The notes beneath the pieces are model-generated. The model did no database searches. It worked only from the letters and a program-made list of their open reading frames with translations, and was not told the origin of the DNA. From NCBI GenBank assembly GCA_005502775.1, contig SCNI01000002.1:1-64000 (forward strand): a stretch of 64,000 nt of DNA, given 5' to 3'. This stretch comes from Microbacteriaceae bacterium 3FA27C10 (GTDB taxonomy: Bacteria > Actinomycetota > Actinomycetes > Actinomycetales > Microbacteriaceae). Shown here one piece after another: positions 40,386 to 55,300 of this stretch (within the stretch, counting starts at the first letter, position 1; each line of letters begins with the position of its first letter). Both the position numbers and the translations under genes were made by a program.

Positions 40386-40391
40386 AGTATA
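40386..40391 (-). promoter_or_regulatory. -10 box TATACT for secG-rbpA
   Basis: TATACT on the minus strand in the gap between tpiA and secG would start transcription near 40378, with a leader of about 46 bases. It lies just ahead of the tpiA stop codon region. This allows secG-rbpA to be made apart from the glycolytic genes. The -35 is weak. Confidence 0.45.
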
Positions 40392-40400
40392 ACCTGCGGT

Positions 40401-41189
40401 TCAGACTCCGACATGCTTCTGATAGCGCACGATCGCCGCGAACTCCGCGATGTCGAGGCTTGCGCCGCCGACGAGGGCACCGTCGACGTTCGGTTCGCGC
40501 ATGAAGCCGGCGATGTTGCCCGACTTCACCGAACCGCCGTAGAGGATGCGCGTGGCCGCGGCCGCGTCGGCGCTCAGGCTCTCGGCCACCACGGCGCGGA
40601 GGGCGGCGCACACGGTCTCGGCCTGCTCGGGCGTCGCCGCCTGGCCGGAACCGATGGCCCACACGGGCTCGTAGGCCACGACGATGTCGGCGTCGGCCTT
40701 GAGCCCCTCGAGCGCCACCTTCAGCTGGGCCACGGGCACCGCGCTCGGGCCGTGCGTCTCGAGGTCCTCGGCGGTCTCGCCCACGCAGATGATGGGCACG
40801 ATGCCGTGCTTGATGGCGGCCTTCGTCTTGGCTCCGACGATCTCGTCGGTCTCGCCGTGCAGCGTGCGTCGCTCGGAGTGGCCGATGATGACGTACTTCG
40901 CGTCGAGCTGGGCGAGGAACTGGCCCGAGATCTCGCCGGTGTAGGCACCGGAGTCGTGCTGCGACACATCCTGGCCGCCATAGGCGATCTCCAGCTTGTC
41001 AGCCGACACGAGGGTCTGCACCGAGCGGATGTCGGTGAACGGCGGGAAGACCGCCACCTCGACGTCGGAGAAGTTGTGCTTGGCGTCGGTGAGACTCCAG
41101 GCCAGCTTCTGCACGAACGCGATCGCCTGCAGGTGATCGAGGTTCATCTTCCAGTTTCCCGCGATGAGCGGGGTGCGATTCAGGACCAT
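40401..41189 (-). CDS. tpiA: Triose-phosphate isomerase
   Basis: Interconverts dihydroxyacetone phosphate and glyceraldehyde-3-phosphate; TIM barrel of 262 residues. AGNWKMN (Asn and Lys of the active site), GHSERR with the catalytic His, the Glu in [11 protein letters not shown], and YGGSVKSGN for phosphate binding are intact. Its first ten bases overlap the pgk 3' end, so translation is coupled. Confidence 0.97.
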   Translation of the reverse strand: MVLNRTPLIAGNWKMNLDHLQAIAFVQKLAWSLTDAKHNFSDVEVAVFPPFTDIRSVQTLVSADKLEIAYGGQDVSQHDSGAYTGEISGQFLAQLDAKYVIIGHSERRTLHGETDEIVGAKTKAAIKHGIVPIICVGETAEDLETHGPSAVPVAQLKVALEGLKADADIVVAYEPVWAIGSGQAATPEQAETVCAALRAVVAESLSADAAAATRILYGGSVKSGNIAGFMREPNVDGALVGGASLDIAEFAAIVRYQKHVGV

Positions 41190-42394
41190 CCGAGGACCTC
41201 CAGGCCGGGGAGACGCTTGCCCTCGAGGAATTCGAGACTGGCACCGCCTCCGGTTGAGATGTGACCGAACTGGTCATCGGTGAAACCGAGGGCGCGGACG
41301 GCCGCTGCGGAGTCACCGCCGCCGACGACGCCGAGGCCGTCGACCTTCGTGAGGGCTTCGGCCACGGCTTTGGTGCCGGCGGCGAAGGGGGCGAGTTCGA
41401 ACACGCCCATCGGGCCGTTCCAGAACACGGTCTTCGAGGCGGCGATGATCTGCGCGAAGGCCGCCGCGGTCTCCGGTCCGATGTCGAGACCGAGCCCGGA
41501 TGCGCCGAACGGCGTGTCCTCGATGGCGTCGGCCGCCGTCGTGGCCATCTCCGCGTCGGCGCCGAACTTCGAGGCGACCACGACGTCGGTGGGGAGCACG
41601 ATGGTGACGCCGAGTTCTTCGGCCTTGGCCAGGTAGCCGCGCACCGTGTCGAGCTGGTCTTCTTCGAGCAGGCTCGAGCCCACCTCGTGGCCCTGGGCCT
41701 TGAGGAAGGTGAAGAGCATGCCGCCACCGATGAGCAGCGTGTTCACGCGCGGCAGCAGGTGGCCGATGACCCCCAGCTTGTCGGAGACCTTCGAGCCGCC
41801 GAGCACCACGGTGTAGGGGCGCTCGGGGTTCTCGGTGAGCTTGTCGAGCACCTCGAGCTCGGTCTGGATGAGGAGACCGGCGGCGCTCGGGAGCAGCTCG
41901 GCGAGGTCGTAGACGCTGGCCTGCTTGCGGTGCACGACGCCGAAGCCGTCCGAGACGAAGGCGTCACCGAACGCGGCGAGCTGCTCGGCGAACGCGCGGC
42001 GCGCCGCCTCGTCCTTGCTGGTCTCCCCCGCGTTGAAGCGGAGGTTCTCGAGCAGGGCGATGTCGCCGTTCTCGAGACCGGCCACCGCATCCTGCGCCGC
42101 CTGTCCCACGGTGTCGTGTGCGAAGACGACGGGCTTGCCGAGCAGCTCGCTCAGGCGCTGGGCGACCGGCTCGAGCGCGTACTTGGTGTCGGGCGAGCCG
42201 TCGGGCCGGCCGAGGTGGCTCACCACCACGACCCGGGCGCCCTGGTTGAGGAGGGCGTTGAGCGTGGGGAGGCTGGCTCGCACGCGTCCGTCGTCGGTGA
42301 TGACCCCGTCCTTGACAGGAACGTTGAGGTCACAGCGGACGATGACGCGCTTGCCGGCGAGCGATCCGAGGGAGTCGAGTGTGCGGAGCGTCAC
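41180..42394 (-). CDS. pgk: Phosphoglycerate kinase
   Basis: Makes ATP from 1,3-bisphosphoglycerate; 404 residues. It has [14 protein letters not shown] near the N terminus, SHLGRPDG, and the nucleotide-binding GGGDSAAAV at the C terminus. The start is GTG with GAAAG nine bases upstream. It lies between gap and tpiA. A hairpin separates it from gap, so part of its message may end or be processed there. Confidence 0.97.
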   Translation of the reverse strand: MTLRTLDSLGSLAGKRVIVRCDLNVPVKDGVITDDGRVRASLPTLNALLNQGARVVVVSHLGRPDGSPDTKYALEPVAQRLSELLGKPVVFAHDTVGQAAQDAVAGLENGDIALLENLRFNAGETSKDEAARRAFAEQLAAFGDAFVSDGFGVVHRKQASVYDLAELLPSAAGLLIQTELEVLDKLTENPERPYTVVLGGSKVSDKLGVIGHLLPRVNTLLIGGGMLFTFLKAQGHEVGSSLLEEDQLDTVRGYLAKAEELGVTIVLPTDVVVASKFGADAEMATTAADAIEDTPFGASGLGLDIGPETAAAFAQIIAASKTVFWNGPMGVFELAPFAAGTKAVAEALTKVDGLGVVGGGDSAAAVRALGFTDDQFGHISTGGGASLEFLEGKRLPGLEVLGWS

Positions 42395-42414
42395 GGTACT
42401 GCTTTCAGTCAGAG

Positions 42415-42444
42415 GACGGGCGGCGGATCGCTCCGCCGCCCGTC
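42415..42444 (-). terminator. Hairpin between gap and pgk (partial terminator or processing site)
   Basis: Perfect 13-base arms GACGGGCGGCGGA (42415-42427) and its complement (42432-42444) with a four-base loop, 12 bases after the gap stop. No U-tract follows. In an otherwise continuous operon it would let gap be made in excess over pgk. Confidence 0.6.
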
Positions 42445-42456
42445 ACACAGGGTTTG

Positions 42457-44250
<1,794 letters not shown>

Positions 44251-46854
44251 TCAGTCTATTGCGATCTCGGGCGAGCCGGAGGCCTGGCTGGTGTGCCCGG
44301 GGAGCGCCTGCTCGAGCTCCGCCCGGCCGCGCACCCCCAGTTTCCGGTACACCCTCTGGAGGTGGGTCTCGACGGTGCGCACCGAGAGCACGAGAGCCTC
44401 GGCGATCTCGCGGTTCGAGTTGCCCAGCACGGCCAGACCGGCGATCTCCTGCTCCCGATCGGAGAGCAGCGAGCGCACATGTCCGACGACGAATGGCGAC
44501 GTCTCGACCCCGCAGATCGCGAGCTGCTCCTCGACGTGCCGCGCGGCCTCCGCGGCGGCGCGGTCGTCGTGAAGCCGGGTGAGCAGCGCTTCTGCACGGG
44601 AGTATGCCTCAGCCGAGTGCAGATGGAATCCCGCGGCGGCGAGACGGGCCGCCACGGTGGTCAGCTCGTCTGCGAGTCGCAGCGCATCGGCCGTGCCCGG
44701 GTTCGGGGCGAGCTCGAACCCGGCCAACGTGCGCGCGAACTCGATCAGCGCTGCGGCATTCTCCCCCTGCGCGAGGACGGCGGCCGCCTCGAGGCATGGA
44801 CGTACCTGGATGGCGGCACCGGACCGAGCGGCTTCGACCCAGGCAAGGACGCCCGCTCCGACGTGCCCGAGCGCCATGTACGCCTCCGCACCGGCGATGA
44901 AGGATGCGGCAGCCTCGTCGGAGCTGCCCGACGCTGCGGCGATCCACCCTCTGGCCTGATGTTCGGAGGGCCCGACGACGAAGGGATGCCCGGTCGCCCC
45001 GCCGGGTGTGCGAAGGGCGTCTTCGGCGTCGTCGAGGGTACCCAGCTGCGCGAGTGCGATGGCCTGTTCGGCGCGCGTCAGACCGGTTCCGATGTCCATC
45101 CCGAGCCGAACCATCAGTTCCTGCGCAGCGGTGAGCTCGGTCAGGGCTCGAGCGGCGCGCCCGGAGTACAGCAGCCGGTGGCCCAGGATCCAGGTCGCCA
45201 GGGCTTGGTGGACGCCGTGGCCGGATGCGGCCGCGTCGTCGCGGAGGGCGGTGATCGCGGGGAGCGTACTCTCCATCTCACCGTCCAGGCTGTCGGCGAA
45301 CGCGCGGCCCAGCCGCACCACGAAGGTGTCGGCGTGGACCGCGTTGAGGATGCTCTCGGCCGCGTCGAGGAAGGCATGGCACTGCCGCAGGTCGCCCCGC
45401 AGTGCGGCGTTCTCGGCGGCCTGGCGGAGCCGTTCGCCCTCCATCACCTCCCGCAGTCGCGCGGCATCCGTCGCCTCCGATGCCGAGTCCGGCACGATCG
45501 TCTCGCGTGTCGACTCGAATTCCCGGAGCGACGCGGGGTCGAGGCCGGCCGCATCCGGCGTCGAGCCCGTCGGGCGGTCCCAGCCGAATGCCGGATCGTC
45601 CGAGGTGGAGAGGATCACCTGACGGATCGTGTCGAGCGCACTCTTCTTATCTGCGTCGTGCTGCACGCCGTCGCGCACAGCATCCAGCCGCTCAAGGGCT
45701 TGCGAGGGCCGCCCCAGGCGCCATTCTGACGCGGCGAGGGCGACCTGCGCATCGAAGCCACCGCCCTGGGCGTCGGCGGCGAAGGCGAGTTGGAGGGCGA
45801 GGTCGACCTGCGAGTGCTCGAACGCGGCGACGGAGGCGAGCAGCAGCACCCGAGGACTGACCGGCCGGCCGAGCGGCAGCGCATACCGTGCCAGGGCCGT
45901 GATGCGCGCGCTGCCGAGTTCGTCGGGGTCGAACGCGCCGAGAACGTCGACGATCGCGCGTGTCAGACGGCGGTGCCGCAGGCGCCCGATCGTGTAGGGC
46001 AGCACGAGTTCGATCACCGCATCGCGGACGCGCACACGCGGTCCGTCCTGGTCGTCGAGCACTTCGACGACGTGATCGTCTTCGAGCCGCTCCACGACGC
46101 GCTCGATCCCCTCACCGCCGACGACACCGATCAGGTCGGTCTCACTCAGCTCGGGCGCGAGGGAGAGCACGTCGAGCACTGTCTCGACCTGCGGGGTGAC
46201 GTCGGTGAACGAGGCGAGGCGCGCGTGGACGAGACGGCGCAGACCGTCGCGAGGAGGAATGCCCTCGGTCAGCAGGAGGCGCTCGTCCTTGTCGCCGAGG
46301 GCGCCACTGGCCAGTATCTCGAGGGCGGCGGCGCGCAGCACGACGAGGTCACCTCCGGCGCGACGCGGCACGAAGGCCGGCACCGAGCGCGGATCCAGAT
46401 GCGCCCCCAGTGCCTCCTCGACGATGCGGAGCATCACCATCGCCGAAGCGGGCTCGAGCTCCATGCGTTCGACCACGCCGTCGCGGCACAGCCGCTCGAG
46501 GGAATCGTCGAGAGTGGACCGCGACCATGCCGTCGCCAAGGGCACGATGCGGCCGGCCTGCACGGCCGCGGCGAGTCGCTCCGCCTGCTCTGAGTCGAGG
46601 CGGTGCACGTCGTCGCCGACCCACACGCGCTCGCGGGCCCCGGGCGTGGCCGCCGCGAGCACCTGCTGCACGAACCAGGTACGACCCGCACCGGGAGCAC
46701 CGACCACGAACACGCCGACACCGCGAGCGAGGCAATCTGCGGCTCTGGCCACCGCAGCCGATCTCGCGGAATCGCCCGACAGCCTCGGCAGCTCGCGATC
46801 ACGGGTACCGTCGATTCGCCCCACGGCATCACCCCCGTCTTCCGGTGGAGTCAT
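44251..46854 (-). CDS. Large LuxR family regulator (LAL/STAND-like)
   Basis: A regulator of 867 residues with an N-terminal P-loop domain, a long helical TPR-like middle (about 330-780) and a C-terminal LuxR/GerE helix-turn-helix (797-852: LSDREQEIAGLA ... TVETHLQRVYRKLGV). The Walker A reads GAPGAGRT (52-59), with Arg58 where Lys is usual, and Walker B is weak (RVWVGDDVH). It may bind ATP poorly and act as a ligand-sensing scaffold. The ATG at 46854 has no good ribosome site; in-frame extensions reach 47262 but run into whiA. It precedes sodA, suggesting but not proving control of it. Confidence 0.85.
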   Translation of the reverse strand: MTPPEDGGDAVGRIDGTRDRELPRLSGDSARSAAVARAADCLARGVGVFVVGAPGAGRTWFVQQVLAAATPGARERVWVGDDVHRLDSEQAERLAAAVQAGRIVPLATAWSRSTLDDSLERLCRDGVVERMELEPASAMVMLRIVEEALGAHLDPRSVPAFVPRRAGGDLVVLRAAALEILASGALGDKDERLLLTEGIPPRDGLRRLVHARLASFTDVTPQVETVLDVLSLAPELSETDLIGVVGGEGIERVVERLEDDHVVEVLDDQDGPRVRVRDAVIELVLPYTIGRLRHRRLTRAIVDVLGAFDPDELGSARITALARYALPLGRPVSPRVLLLASVAAFEHSQVDLALQLAFAADAQGGGFDAQVALAASEWRLGRPSQALERLDAVRDGVQHDADKKSALDTIRQVILSTSDDPAFGWDRPTGSTPDAAGLDPASLREFESTRETIVPDSASEATDAARLREVMEGERLRQAAENAALRGDLRQCHAFLDAAESILNAVHADTFVVRLGRAFADSLDGEMESTLPAITALRDDAAASGHGVHQALATWILGHRLLYSGRAARALTELTAAQELMVRLGMDIGTGLTRAEQAIALAQLGTLDDAEDALRTPGGATGHPFVVGPSEHQARGWIAAASGSSDEAAASFIAGAEAYMALGHVGAGVLAWVEAARSGAAIQVRPCLEAAAVLAQGENAAALIEFARTLAGFELAPNPGTADALRLADELTTVAARLAAAGFHLHSAEAYSRAEALLTRLHDDRAAAEAARHVEEQLAICGVETSPFVVGHVRSLLSDREQEIAGLAVLGNSNREIAEALVLSVRTVETHLQRVYRKLGVRGRAELEQALPGHTSQASGSPEIAID

Positions 46855-46904
46855 TTGTACTAGCTGCGCCCGCGAAGGTCCATGCTCCCGGCGCGCAACC
46901 GGCG

Positions 46905-47882
46905 TCAGTCGTCGAGATCCGGCGGGAGGTTCGCCTCGGTGCCGGGGATGCCGAGATCGACCGCCTGCTTGTCGGCCATCGCGAGAAGACGGCGGATGCG
47001 GCCGGCGATCGCGTCCTTCGTCATCGGCGGGTCGGCGTGGTGGCCGAGCTCGTCGAGGCTCGAGTCGCGGTGCGCCAGACGCAGCTCGCCGGCGTATTTC
47101 AGGTGGTCGGGGATGTCGTCGCCGAGGATCTCCATGGCGCGCTCGACGCGCGCGCACGCGGCGACCGCGGCCTGCGCGGAGCGGCGCAGGTTCGCGTCGT
47201 CGAAGTTCACGAGGCGGTTGGCGGTGGCGCGCACCTCGCGGCGCTGGCGCATCTCCTCCCACTTCTTCACGGTGTTCGGGGCGCCCATCACGCCGAGCAT
47301 CTGGGCGATGGCCTCTCCGTCGCGGATGACGACGCGGTGCACCCCGCGCACCTCGCGCGCCTTCGTGGCGATGCCGAGGCGCGAGGCCGCGCCCACGAGG
47401 GCCATGGCGGCCTCGTTGCCCGGGGCGGTGACCTCGAGCGCGGCGGAGCGGCCGGGGTCGGTCAGCGATCCGCTCGCGAGGAAGGCCCCGCGCCAGACCG
47501 CGGCGAGCTCGTCGCGCCCGCCGGTGGTGAGACGGTTCGGGAGGCCCCGGATGGGCCGGCGGCGCGCATCCAGCAGCCCGGTCTGACGGGCGAGGGTCTC
47601 TCCGCCGTCGAGCACGCGCACGAGGTAGTAGCCCTCACGGCGAACGCCGGAAGGGGCGATTCCCGACACGTCACCCTTCACTCCGTAGAGCTCGGCGAGA
47701 TCGCGCAGCACGCGCTTGACGATGTCGGGGGTGTCGAGCTCGGCCTCGATGGCGATGCGCGAGGAGATGAGATGCAGCCCGCCCGCGAACCGGAGCACCG
47801 TCGCGAGCTCAGCGGCCCGCACGGTGGTCTTGCTGACCACGACGCGGGCCAGTTCGTCTTTGACGTCGGCGGTGAGAGCCAA
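46905..47882 (-). CDS. whiA: DNA-binding protein WhiA
   Basis: Regulator of 325 residues conserved in Gram-positive bacteria; in Streptomyces it controls sporulation division genes together with WhiB. It has an N-terminal LAGLIDADG-like domain (residues 1-215, no nuclease activity) and a C-terminal helix-turn-helix ([24 protein letters not shown]). The start is a TTG with AGAAGG upstream. rapZ precedes it by 87 bases. The usual yvcK gene between them is absent. Confidence 0.95.
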   Translation of the reverse strand: MALTADVKDELARVVVSKTTVRAAELATVLRFAGGLHLISSRIAIEAELDTPDIVKRVLRDLAELYGVKGDVSGIAPSGVRREGYYLVRVLDGGETLARQTGLLDARRRPIRGLPNRLTTGGRDELAAVWRGAFLASGSLTDPGRSAALEVTAPGNEAAMALVGAASRLGIATKAREVRGVHRVVIRDGEAIAQMLGVMGAPNTVKKWEEMRQRREVRATANRLVNFDDANLRRSAQAAVAACARVERAMEILGDDIPDHLKYAGELRLAHRDSSLDELGHHADPPMTKDAIAGRIRRLLAMADKQAVDLGIPGTEANLPPDLDD

Positions 47883-47969
47883 GATGGAAACCTTCTTCTA
47901 CTACTGATCGGTGGTTCACGTGCGGTTCACCGGCGGAGACGGCCTCGCCGCCGCCCACCGGCTGTGTCG

Positions 47970-48848
47970 TCATTCGCGACCGAGGTCGCGATGCTTGACG
48001 TTGACGACGACGCCAGGGAATTCGGCGATCTTCTCGGCCAGTTCACGGGCGATCGCGACCGAACGGTGCTTGCCTCCCGTGCATCCGATGGCGATCGTCG
48101 CGTGCCTCTTGTTCTCGCGCTGGTAGCCGGCGAGAACGGGTTCGAGGGCCTTCGCGTAGGCCTCGACGAAGTCGCGCGCTCCCGGCTGGCCGAGTACGTA
48201 TTCTGCCACGTCGGCGTCGAGACCGGTGTGCGCCCGCAGCTCCGGCACCCAGAACGGGTTCGGGAGGAAGCGGGCGTCGGCGATTCCGTCGGCGTCGGTG
48301 GGGGCGCCGTACTTGAAGCCGAAGCTCATCACGGTCACCTGAACGCCGGCGGTGTCGACGCTGGAGAAGCGCTCCTGCACCACGGTGGCGAGCTGGTGGA
48401 TGTTGAGATCGGAGGTGTCGATGATGATGTCGGCCGACTCGCGGATGGGGCTCAGGCGCGACCGCTCGGCACCGATCCCGTCGAGCAGGGTGCCGTTGCC
48501 CTGCAGCGGATGCGGGCGCCGCACCTGCTCGAAGCGGCGCACGAGCGCCTGGTCGGTGGCCTCGAGGAACACGACGCGCAACTGGATGCCGCCCCGGAGC
48601 GCCTGCAGGATCTCCTGCAGGTCGGAGAAGAAGTCGCGGCCACGAACATCCACCACCGCGGCGATGCGCGGGAGCGTCGAACCGGCGCGCTCGGCGAGGT
48701 CGACGAGAGGGCGCAGCATCTGCGGCGGCAGGTTGTCGACCACGTACCAGCCCAGGTCTTCGAGCGCGTTCGCGACGGTCGACCGCCCGGCTCCGGACAT
48801 GCCCGTGACGATCAGGACTTCCTGCTGCTGGGTCGTGTCGGGGGCCAT
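47970..48848 (-). CDS. rapZ: RNase adapter RapZ / YvcJ nucleotide-binding protein
   Basis: P-loop protein of 292 residues. The Walker A is GMSGAGRST (16-24), with Arg in the Lys position as in many actinobacterial relatives, followed by DNLPP and the C-terminal GCTGGKHRSV. In E. coli RapZ guides RNase E to a small RNA; in Gram-positive bacteria the function (YvcJ) is less clear. It lies after uvrC and before whiA, the standard position. Confidence 0.93.
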   Translation of the reverse strand: MAPDTTQQQEVLIVTGMSGAGRSTVANALEDLGWYVVDNLPPQMLRPLVDLAERAGSTLPRIAAVVDVRGRDFFSDLQEILQALRGGIQLRVVFLEATDQALVRRFEQVRRPHPLQGNGTLLDGIGAERSRLSPIRESADIIIDTSDLNIHQLATVVQERFSSVDTAGVQVTVMSFGFKYGAPTDADGIADARFLPNPFWVPELRAHTGLDADVAEYVLGQPGARDFVEAYAKALEPVLAGYQRENKRHATIAIGCTGGKHRSVAIARELAEKIAEFPGVVVNVKHRDLGRE

Positions 48849-48927
48849 CGTGCGCTTTCGCTTCGAGATCGGGAGGTTCTTCTAGCCTATCGAGTGGCTT
48901 CGGCCGCCGGGGCGGCTGCCCACCCGA

Positions 48928-50829
48928 TCACTGGCTCAACACGGTGCGGATCGACTCGGCCAGCACCGGCCCGATGCCCTTCACCTCGGCGATCGCGGCG
49001 GCATCCGCCTTCTTGAGCTCGGCCACGGAACCGAAGTGCCGCAGCAGCTCGCGCACCCGCGACGGGCCGAGACCCGGAACCTCGGTGAGCACCGAGCCGA
49101 TGTCGCGCTTGCGCCGGTTGCGCTGATGGGTGATGGCGAAGCGGTGGGCTTCGTCGCGGATGCGCTGGATCATGAAGAGCGCCTCGCTGCCACGCGGCAG
49201 GATGACCGGGTAGTCGGTGTCGGGGAGCCACACCTCCTCGAGGCGTTTGGCGATGCCGGCGAGGAAGATGCCCTGAACACCCGACTCCTCGAGCGCCCGG
49301 GCCGCCGCGTTGACCTGCGGCTGTCCGCCGTCGACGATGAGGAGGTTCGGGGGGTAGGAGAACTTCTTGCGCTTGGTGGGTTCGACGGGGCCCTCGCCAC
49401 CCTGCAGCACCTGGTCGTCGGGGTCGTCCGGCTCCTGCTTGAGGTAGGCGAGGCGACGGGTGATGACCTGGTAGATCGACTCGGTGTCGTCGGTGGAGTC
49501 GGCGATCGAGAAGCGGCGGTACTGGTCTTTCCGGGCGAGCCCGTCTTCGAAGACCACCATCGAGGCCACGATGTTGGTGCCCTGCAGGTGCGACACGTCG
49601 TAGCACTCCATGCGCAGCGGCGCATCGGTCATGCCGAGCGCCTCCTGGATGTCGGTGAGCGCCTGCGAGCGGGCGACGAAGTCGGAGGAGCGCCGGGTCT
49701 TGTAGAGCATGAGGTTGTTCTTGGCGTTCATCGTCGCCGTCTGCATGAGCGCCGCCTTCTCGCCACGCTGGGCGGTGTGCAGGCTCACCTTTCCCGCGGT
49801 GCCGTCGCGCTTGGGACGCCGCTCCCCCAGCCAGGTCTCGAGCTCGTCGGCGTCGTCGGGCAGCGCGGGCACGATGATCTCGCGCGGAGGCACCTCGCCG
49901 TCGTAGGCGGTCTGCAGGATCGAGTCGACGAGTTCGCCGGTGTCGACGTCGATCTCCTTGTCGACCGTCCAGCTGCGCTCACCCCGGATGCGCCCGCCGC
50001 GCACGATGAACTGCTGAACGGATGCGGCCAGCTCGTCGTGCTCGATGGCGAAGAGATCGGCGTCGACCCCGTCGCGGAGCACCACCGCGCTCTTGGCCAG
50101 CACGGCCTCGAGCGCTTGCAGCTGGTCGCGGTATCGCGCGGCGGCCTCGTAGTCCTGTCTCTCGGCGGCCGCGCGCATCCGTTTCGTCGCCGCGGTCACG
50201 AAGCGCTTGTCGCCGCCCGCCATGAACGCCACGAAGTCGTCGACGATCGCCCGGTGCTCCTGGATCGTGACCCGGCCGGAGCACGGGCCGCCGCAGCGCC
50301 CGATCTGGCCGGGGAAGCAGGGCCGCCCGGTCTGCATGGCGTGCTTGTAGCTCGAGTCGGAGCAGGTGCGGATGGGGAAGGCCTTGATCATCAGGTCGAT
50401 GGTGTCCTTCACCGCCCAGATCTTCGGGTACGGACCGAAGTACCGGGCGCCCTTGATGCGGTGGTTGCGTGTCACCATCACCCGCGGTGCCTCGTCGCCG
50501 AGGGTGATCGCGAGGAAGGGATAGGTCTTGTCATCGCGGAACTTGACGTTGAAGGGCGGGTTGAACTCCTTGATCCAGGTGTACTCGAGCTGGAGCGACT
50601 CCACGTCGGAGGCGACGACCGTCCACTCCACGCCCGCCGCAGAGGTGACCATCCGGCGTGTGCGTTCGTGCAGGCTTCGCAAGGGTGCGAAGTAGTTGCT
50701 GAGGCGCGCCCGGAGGTTCTTCGCCTTGCCCACGTAGAGCACCCGCCCGGAGGCGTCCTTGAAGCGGTAGACGCCCGGTTGCGTGGGGATCTCCCCGGCC
50801 TTCGGGCGATAGGAAAGCGTGTCTGCCAT
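48928..50829 (-). CDS. uvrC: Excinuclease ABC subunit C
   Basis: Makes both incisions in nucleotide excision repair; 633 residues. The N-terminal GIY-YIG nuclease has [21 protein letters not shown]. Then come a UVR motif near 205-240, the RNase H-like second nuclease (DGGQPQ ... ) and a C-terminal helix-hairpin-helix pair ([24 protein letters not shown]). TGAGGAGAC precedes the ATG. It is divergent from the pRiA4b-like gene. I see no LexA box. Confidence 0.97.
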   Translation of the reverse strand: MADTLSYRPKAGEIPTQPGVYRFKDASGRVLYVGKAKNLRARLSNYFAPLRSLHERTRRMVTSAAGVEWTVVASDVESLQLEYTWIKEFNPPFNVKFRDDKTYPFLAITLGDEAPRVMVTRNHRIKGARYFGPYPKIWAVKDTIDLMIKAFPIRTCSDSSYKHAMQTGRPCFPGQIGRCGGPCSGRVTIQEHRAIVDDFVAFMAGGDKRFVTAATKRMRAAAERQDYEAAARYRDQLQALEAVLAKSAVVLRDGVDADLFAIEHDELAASVQQFIVRGGRIRGERSWTVDKEIDVDTGELVDSILQTAYDGEVPPREIIVPALPDDADELETWLGERRPKRDGTAGKVSLHTAQRGEKAALMQTATMNAKNNLMLYKTRRSSDFVARSQALTDIQEALGMTDAPLRMECYDVSHLQGTNIVASMVVFEDGLARKDQYRRFSIADSTDDTESIYQVITRRLAYLKQEPDDPDDQVLQGGEGPVEPTKRKKFSYPPNLLIVDGGQPQVNAAARALEESGVQGIFLAGIAKRLEEVWLPDTDYPVILPRGSEALFMIQRIRDEAHRFAITHQRNRRKRDIGSVLTEVPGLGPSRVRELLRHFGSVAELKKADAAAIAEVKGIGPVLAESIRTVLSQ

Positions 50830-50926
50830 GTCTCCTCAATTCTCGCATCCGGCGCCGACACCGGGTGCCTCTACGATCGAGAGGCGGTGCGCGCTGAGCG
50901 GACGGCGTTCGAGAAGGAGCAGTGCG

Positions 50927-52285
50927 ATGGGTGCGAGGGACAAGAAGCCGGGCAGGATGCACGGAACCGGGCCGGCGGCGGGGTCGGGTTCGGGAGCGGC
51001 GGTCACCGCGACGCTGCTGGCTTTCGAGCGGTGGTACACCCGGCACGCGGCCGAGGGCGGACACGCGCATCCGCCGGCCGCCGAGGCGTCGGCGCTGCTC
51101 AAGCGGCTGTTCGTGCTCAGCGCTGGGCGGCTCCGTCAGCCCGTGGTGCCGGTGCTCGAGTCGCTGCTGGGTGCGGTCGAGGCCGAGCCCGAGCTCGCCG
51201 TGCGGCTGCCCGAGGTGATCGAGACCCTCGAGCACTACCTCGACTTCGCGGTCGACACCGGCGCGTGGCAGGCCGGCGATGCACAGATCGACGAGAGCGC
51301 CGAGTTCCTGGAGGTGGCCTACGAGGTGAGTACGGGGCTGCTGCTGTTCCTCATCGACGCCCTCGACGACGTGGCCGATGTGCCGCCCGCCCAGGAGCGC
51401 GCGGCCCTCGGTGCTCTCGCTGTGCCGTTGCGCAGCGCCGAGCAGCTCATCGCACGGTTGCGCGGGCTGCTCGACGAAGCCGACCCGCTCTCCGTGCCCG
51501 GCGCGCTGACGCTCGAACGCGTTCTCGGTGTGCTCAGCGTCGCGGCCTCGCCCGGCCTGCTGCCGGGCGCCTCCACCGCGGAGATCGTCCGGATGCTCGA
51601 CACCGCCGCGGGCGTCTCGGACGAGGAGGCTGCCGCGGCAGACGCCCCGACCGCACGGATGCTCGCCACGCTGGAGCTCGAGGGCGTCGTCGCGACTCCC
51701 GCGGGAGCATCCGGGGTGCGCCCGGTGGCGGTTCCGGCCCTGCGGGCGGCGCTGGCCGATGCGGTCATCACCATCGCCGACGAACTCGGGCTGCTCGACG
51801 ACGAGAACCCGCACCCGTCCGGTACGGCTCTCGAAGTGCAGGTCTCCACGGCCGACCCCGAGCCCGCCTCGTGGCGCCGCCTGCTGCTCGCAGCCGACTC
51901 CGATCTCGGCGGGCTGCACCTCGCCATCCAGCTCGCCTTCGACTGGGACAACGACGAGGGGCACGAGTTCACCTCGGCGAACGAGCCCGAGGTGGTGTTC
52001 ACGGCTCTCGACCCGCTCGACGAGGCAGCGGAGGACGACTCCGTCGCCGACGAGAACGAGGTCGAGATCGGTGAACTGCTCGTCGATCCCGGCGACGAGC
52101 TCGCCTACGTCTACGGCGACGGCGGGGAACGGCGGCTGGTCATCCGTCTGGACGGCGTGCTGGAGCCCGCCGGCTCTGGCGCATCCGGGTCGCCGTCCCC
52201 GGCGCTTCCTCGCTGCATCGGCGCATCCGGTGATCTCGACGTCGCCGAGATCGATCGCCAGCTCGCGCCGCTTCGTCTGCACTGA
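50927..52285 (+). CDS. Protein with C-terminal plasmid pRiA4b ORF-3-like domain
   Basis: A 452-residue protein. Residues about 302-415 resemble the pRiA4b ORF-3 (MM3350-like) domain: WRRLLLAADSDLGGLHLAIQ, then a tryptophan and a glycine/aspartate-rich YVYGDGGERR. The first 300 residues are helical, acidic and of unknown family. The domain was first seen on plasmids and near insertion sequences and has no proven function. The ATG has AAGGAG eight bases upstream. It lies between uvrC and uvrA but on the opposite strand, ending in a hairpin. No transposase is nearby. Confidence 0.7.
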   Translation: MGARDKKPGRMHGTGPAAGSGSGAAVTATLLAFERWYTRHAAEGGHAHPPAAEASALLKRLFVLSAGRLRQPVVPVLESLLGAVEAEPELAVRLPEVIETLEHYLDFAVDTGAWQAGDAQIDESAEFLEVAYEVSTGLLLFLIDALDDVADVPPAQERAALGALAVPLRSAEQLIARLRGLLDEADPLSVPGALTLERVLGVLSVAASPGLLPGASTAEIVRMLDTAAGVSDEEAAAADAPTARMLATLELEGVVATPAGASGVRPVAVPALRAALADAVITIADELGLLDDENPHPSGTALEVQVSTADPEPASWRRLLLAADSDLGGLHLAIQLAFDWDNDEGHEFTSANEPEVVFTALDPLDEAAEDDSVADENEVEIGELLVDPGDELAYVYGDGGERRLVIRLDGVLEPAGSGASGSPSPALPRCIGASGDLDVAEIDRQLAPLRLH

Positions 52286-52316
52286 CTCGCTCGAGCACGT
52301 CCGGAAGCATCGATCA

Positions 52317-52361
52317 GTCGCAAACGGCCCCCGTCCGCAGAGGAAAGGGGCCGTTTGTGAC
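52317..52361. repeat. Palindromic intergenic element C (probable bidirectional terminator)
   Basis: Arms GTCGCAAACGGCCCC (52317-52331) and GGGGCCGTTTGTGAC (52347-52361) with one G-U pair and a 15-base loop. The arm shares AGTCGCAAA(N)GGCCCC with elements A and B. It sits between the pRiA4b-like gene and uvrA, which converge. Confidence 0.7.
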
Positions 52362-52375
52362 GGGTCGAACCCGGG

Positions 52376-55288
<2,913 letters not shown>

Positions 55289-55294
55289 CCCGAA

Positions 55295-55300
55295 AGTCTA
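55295..55300 (-). promoter_or_regulatory. -10 box TAGACT of a likely leaderless uvrA promoter
   Basis: TAGACT, six bases, then GTG. No ribosome site is present in the six bases. Separate from uvrB transcription, it would give uvrA its own message. Confidence 0.5.

Noticed and set aside
46855-47262. An upstream extension of the LuxR regulator into whiA.
   Set aside because: The sequence before 46854 is low-complexity and overlaps the conserved whiA C terminus.
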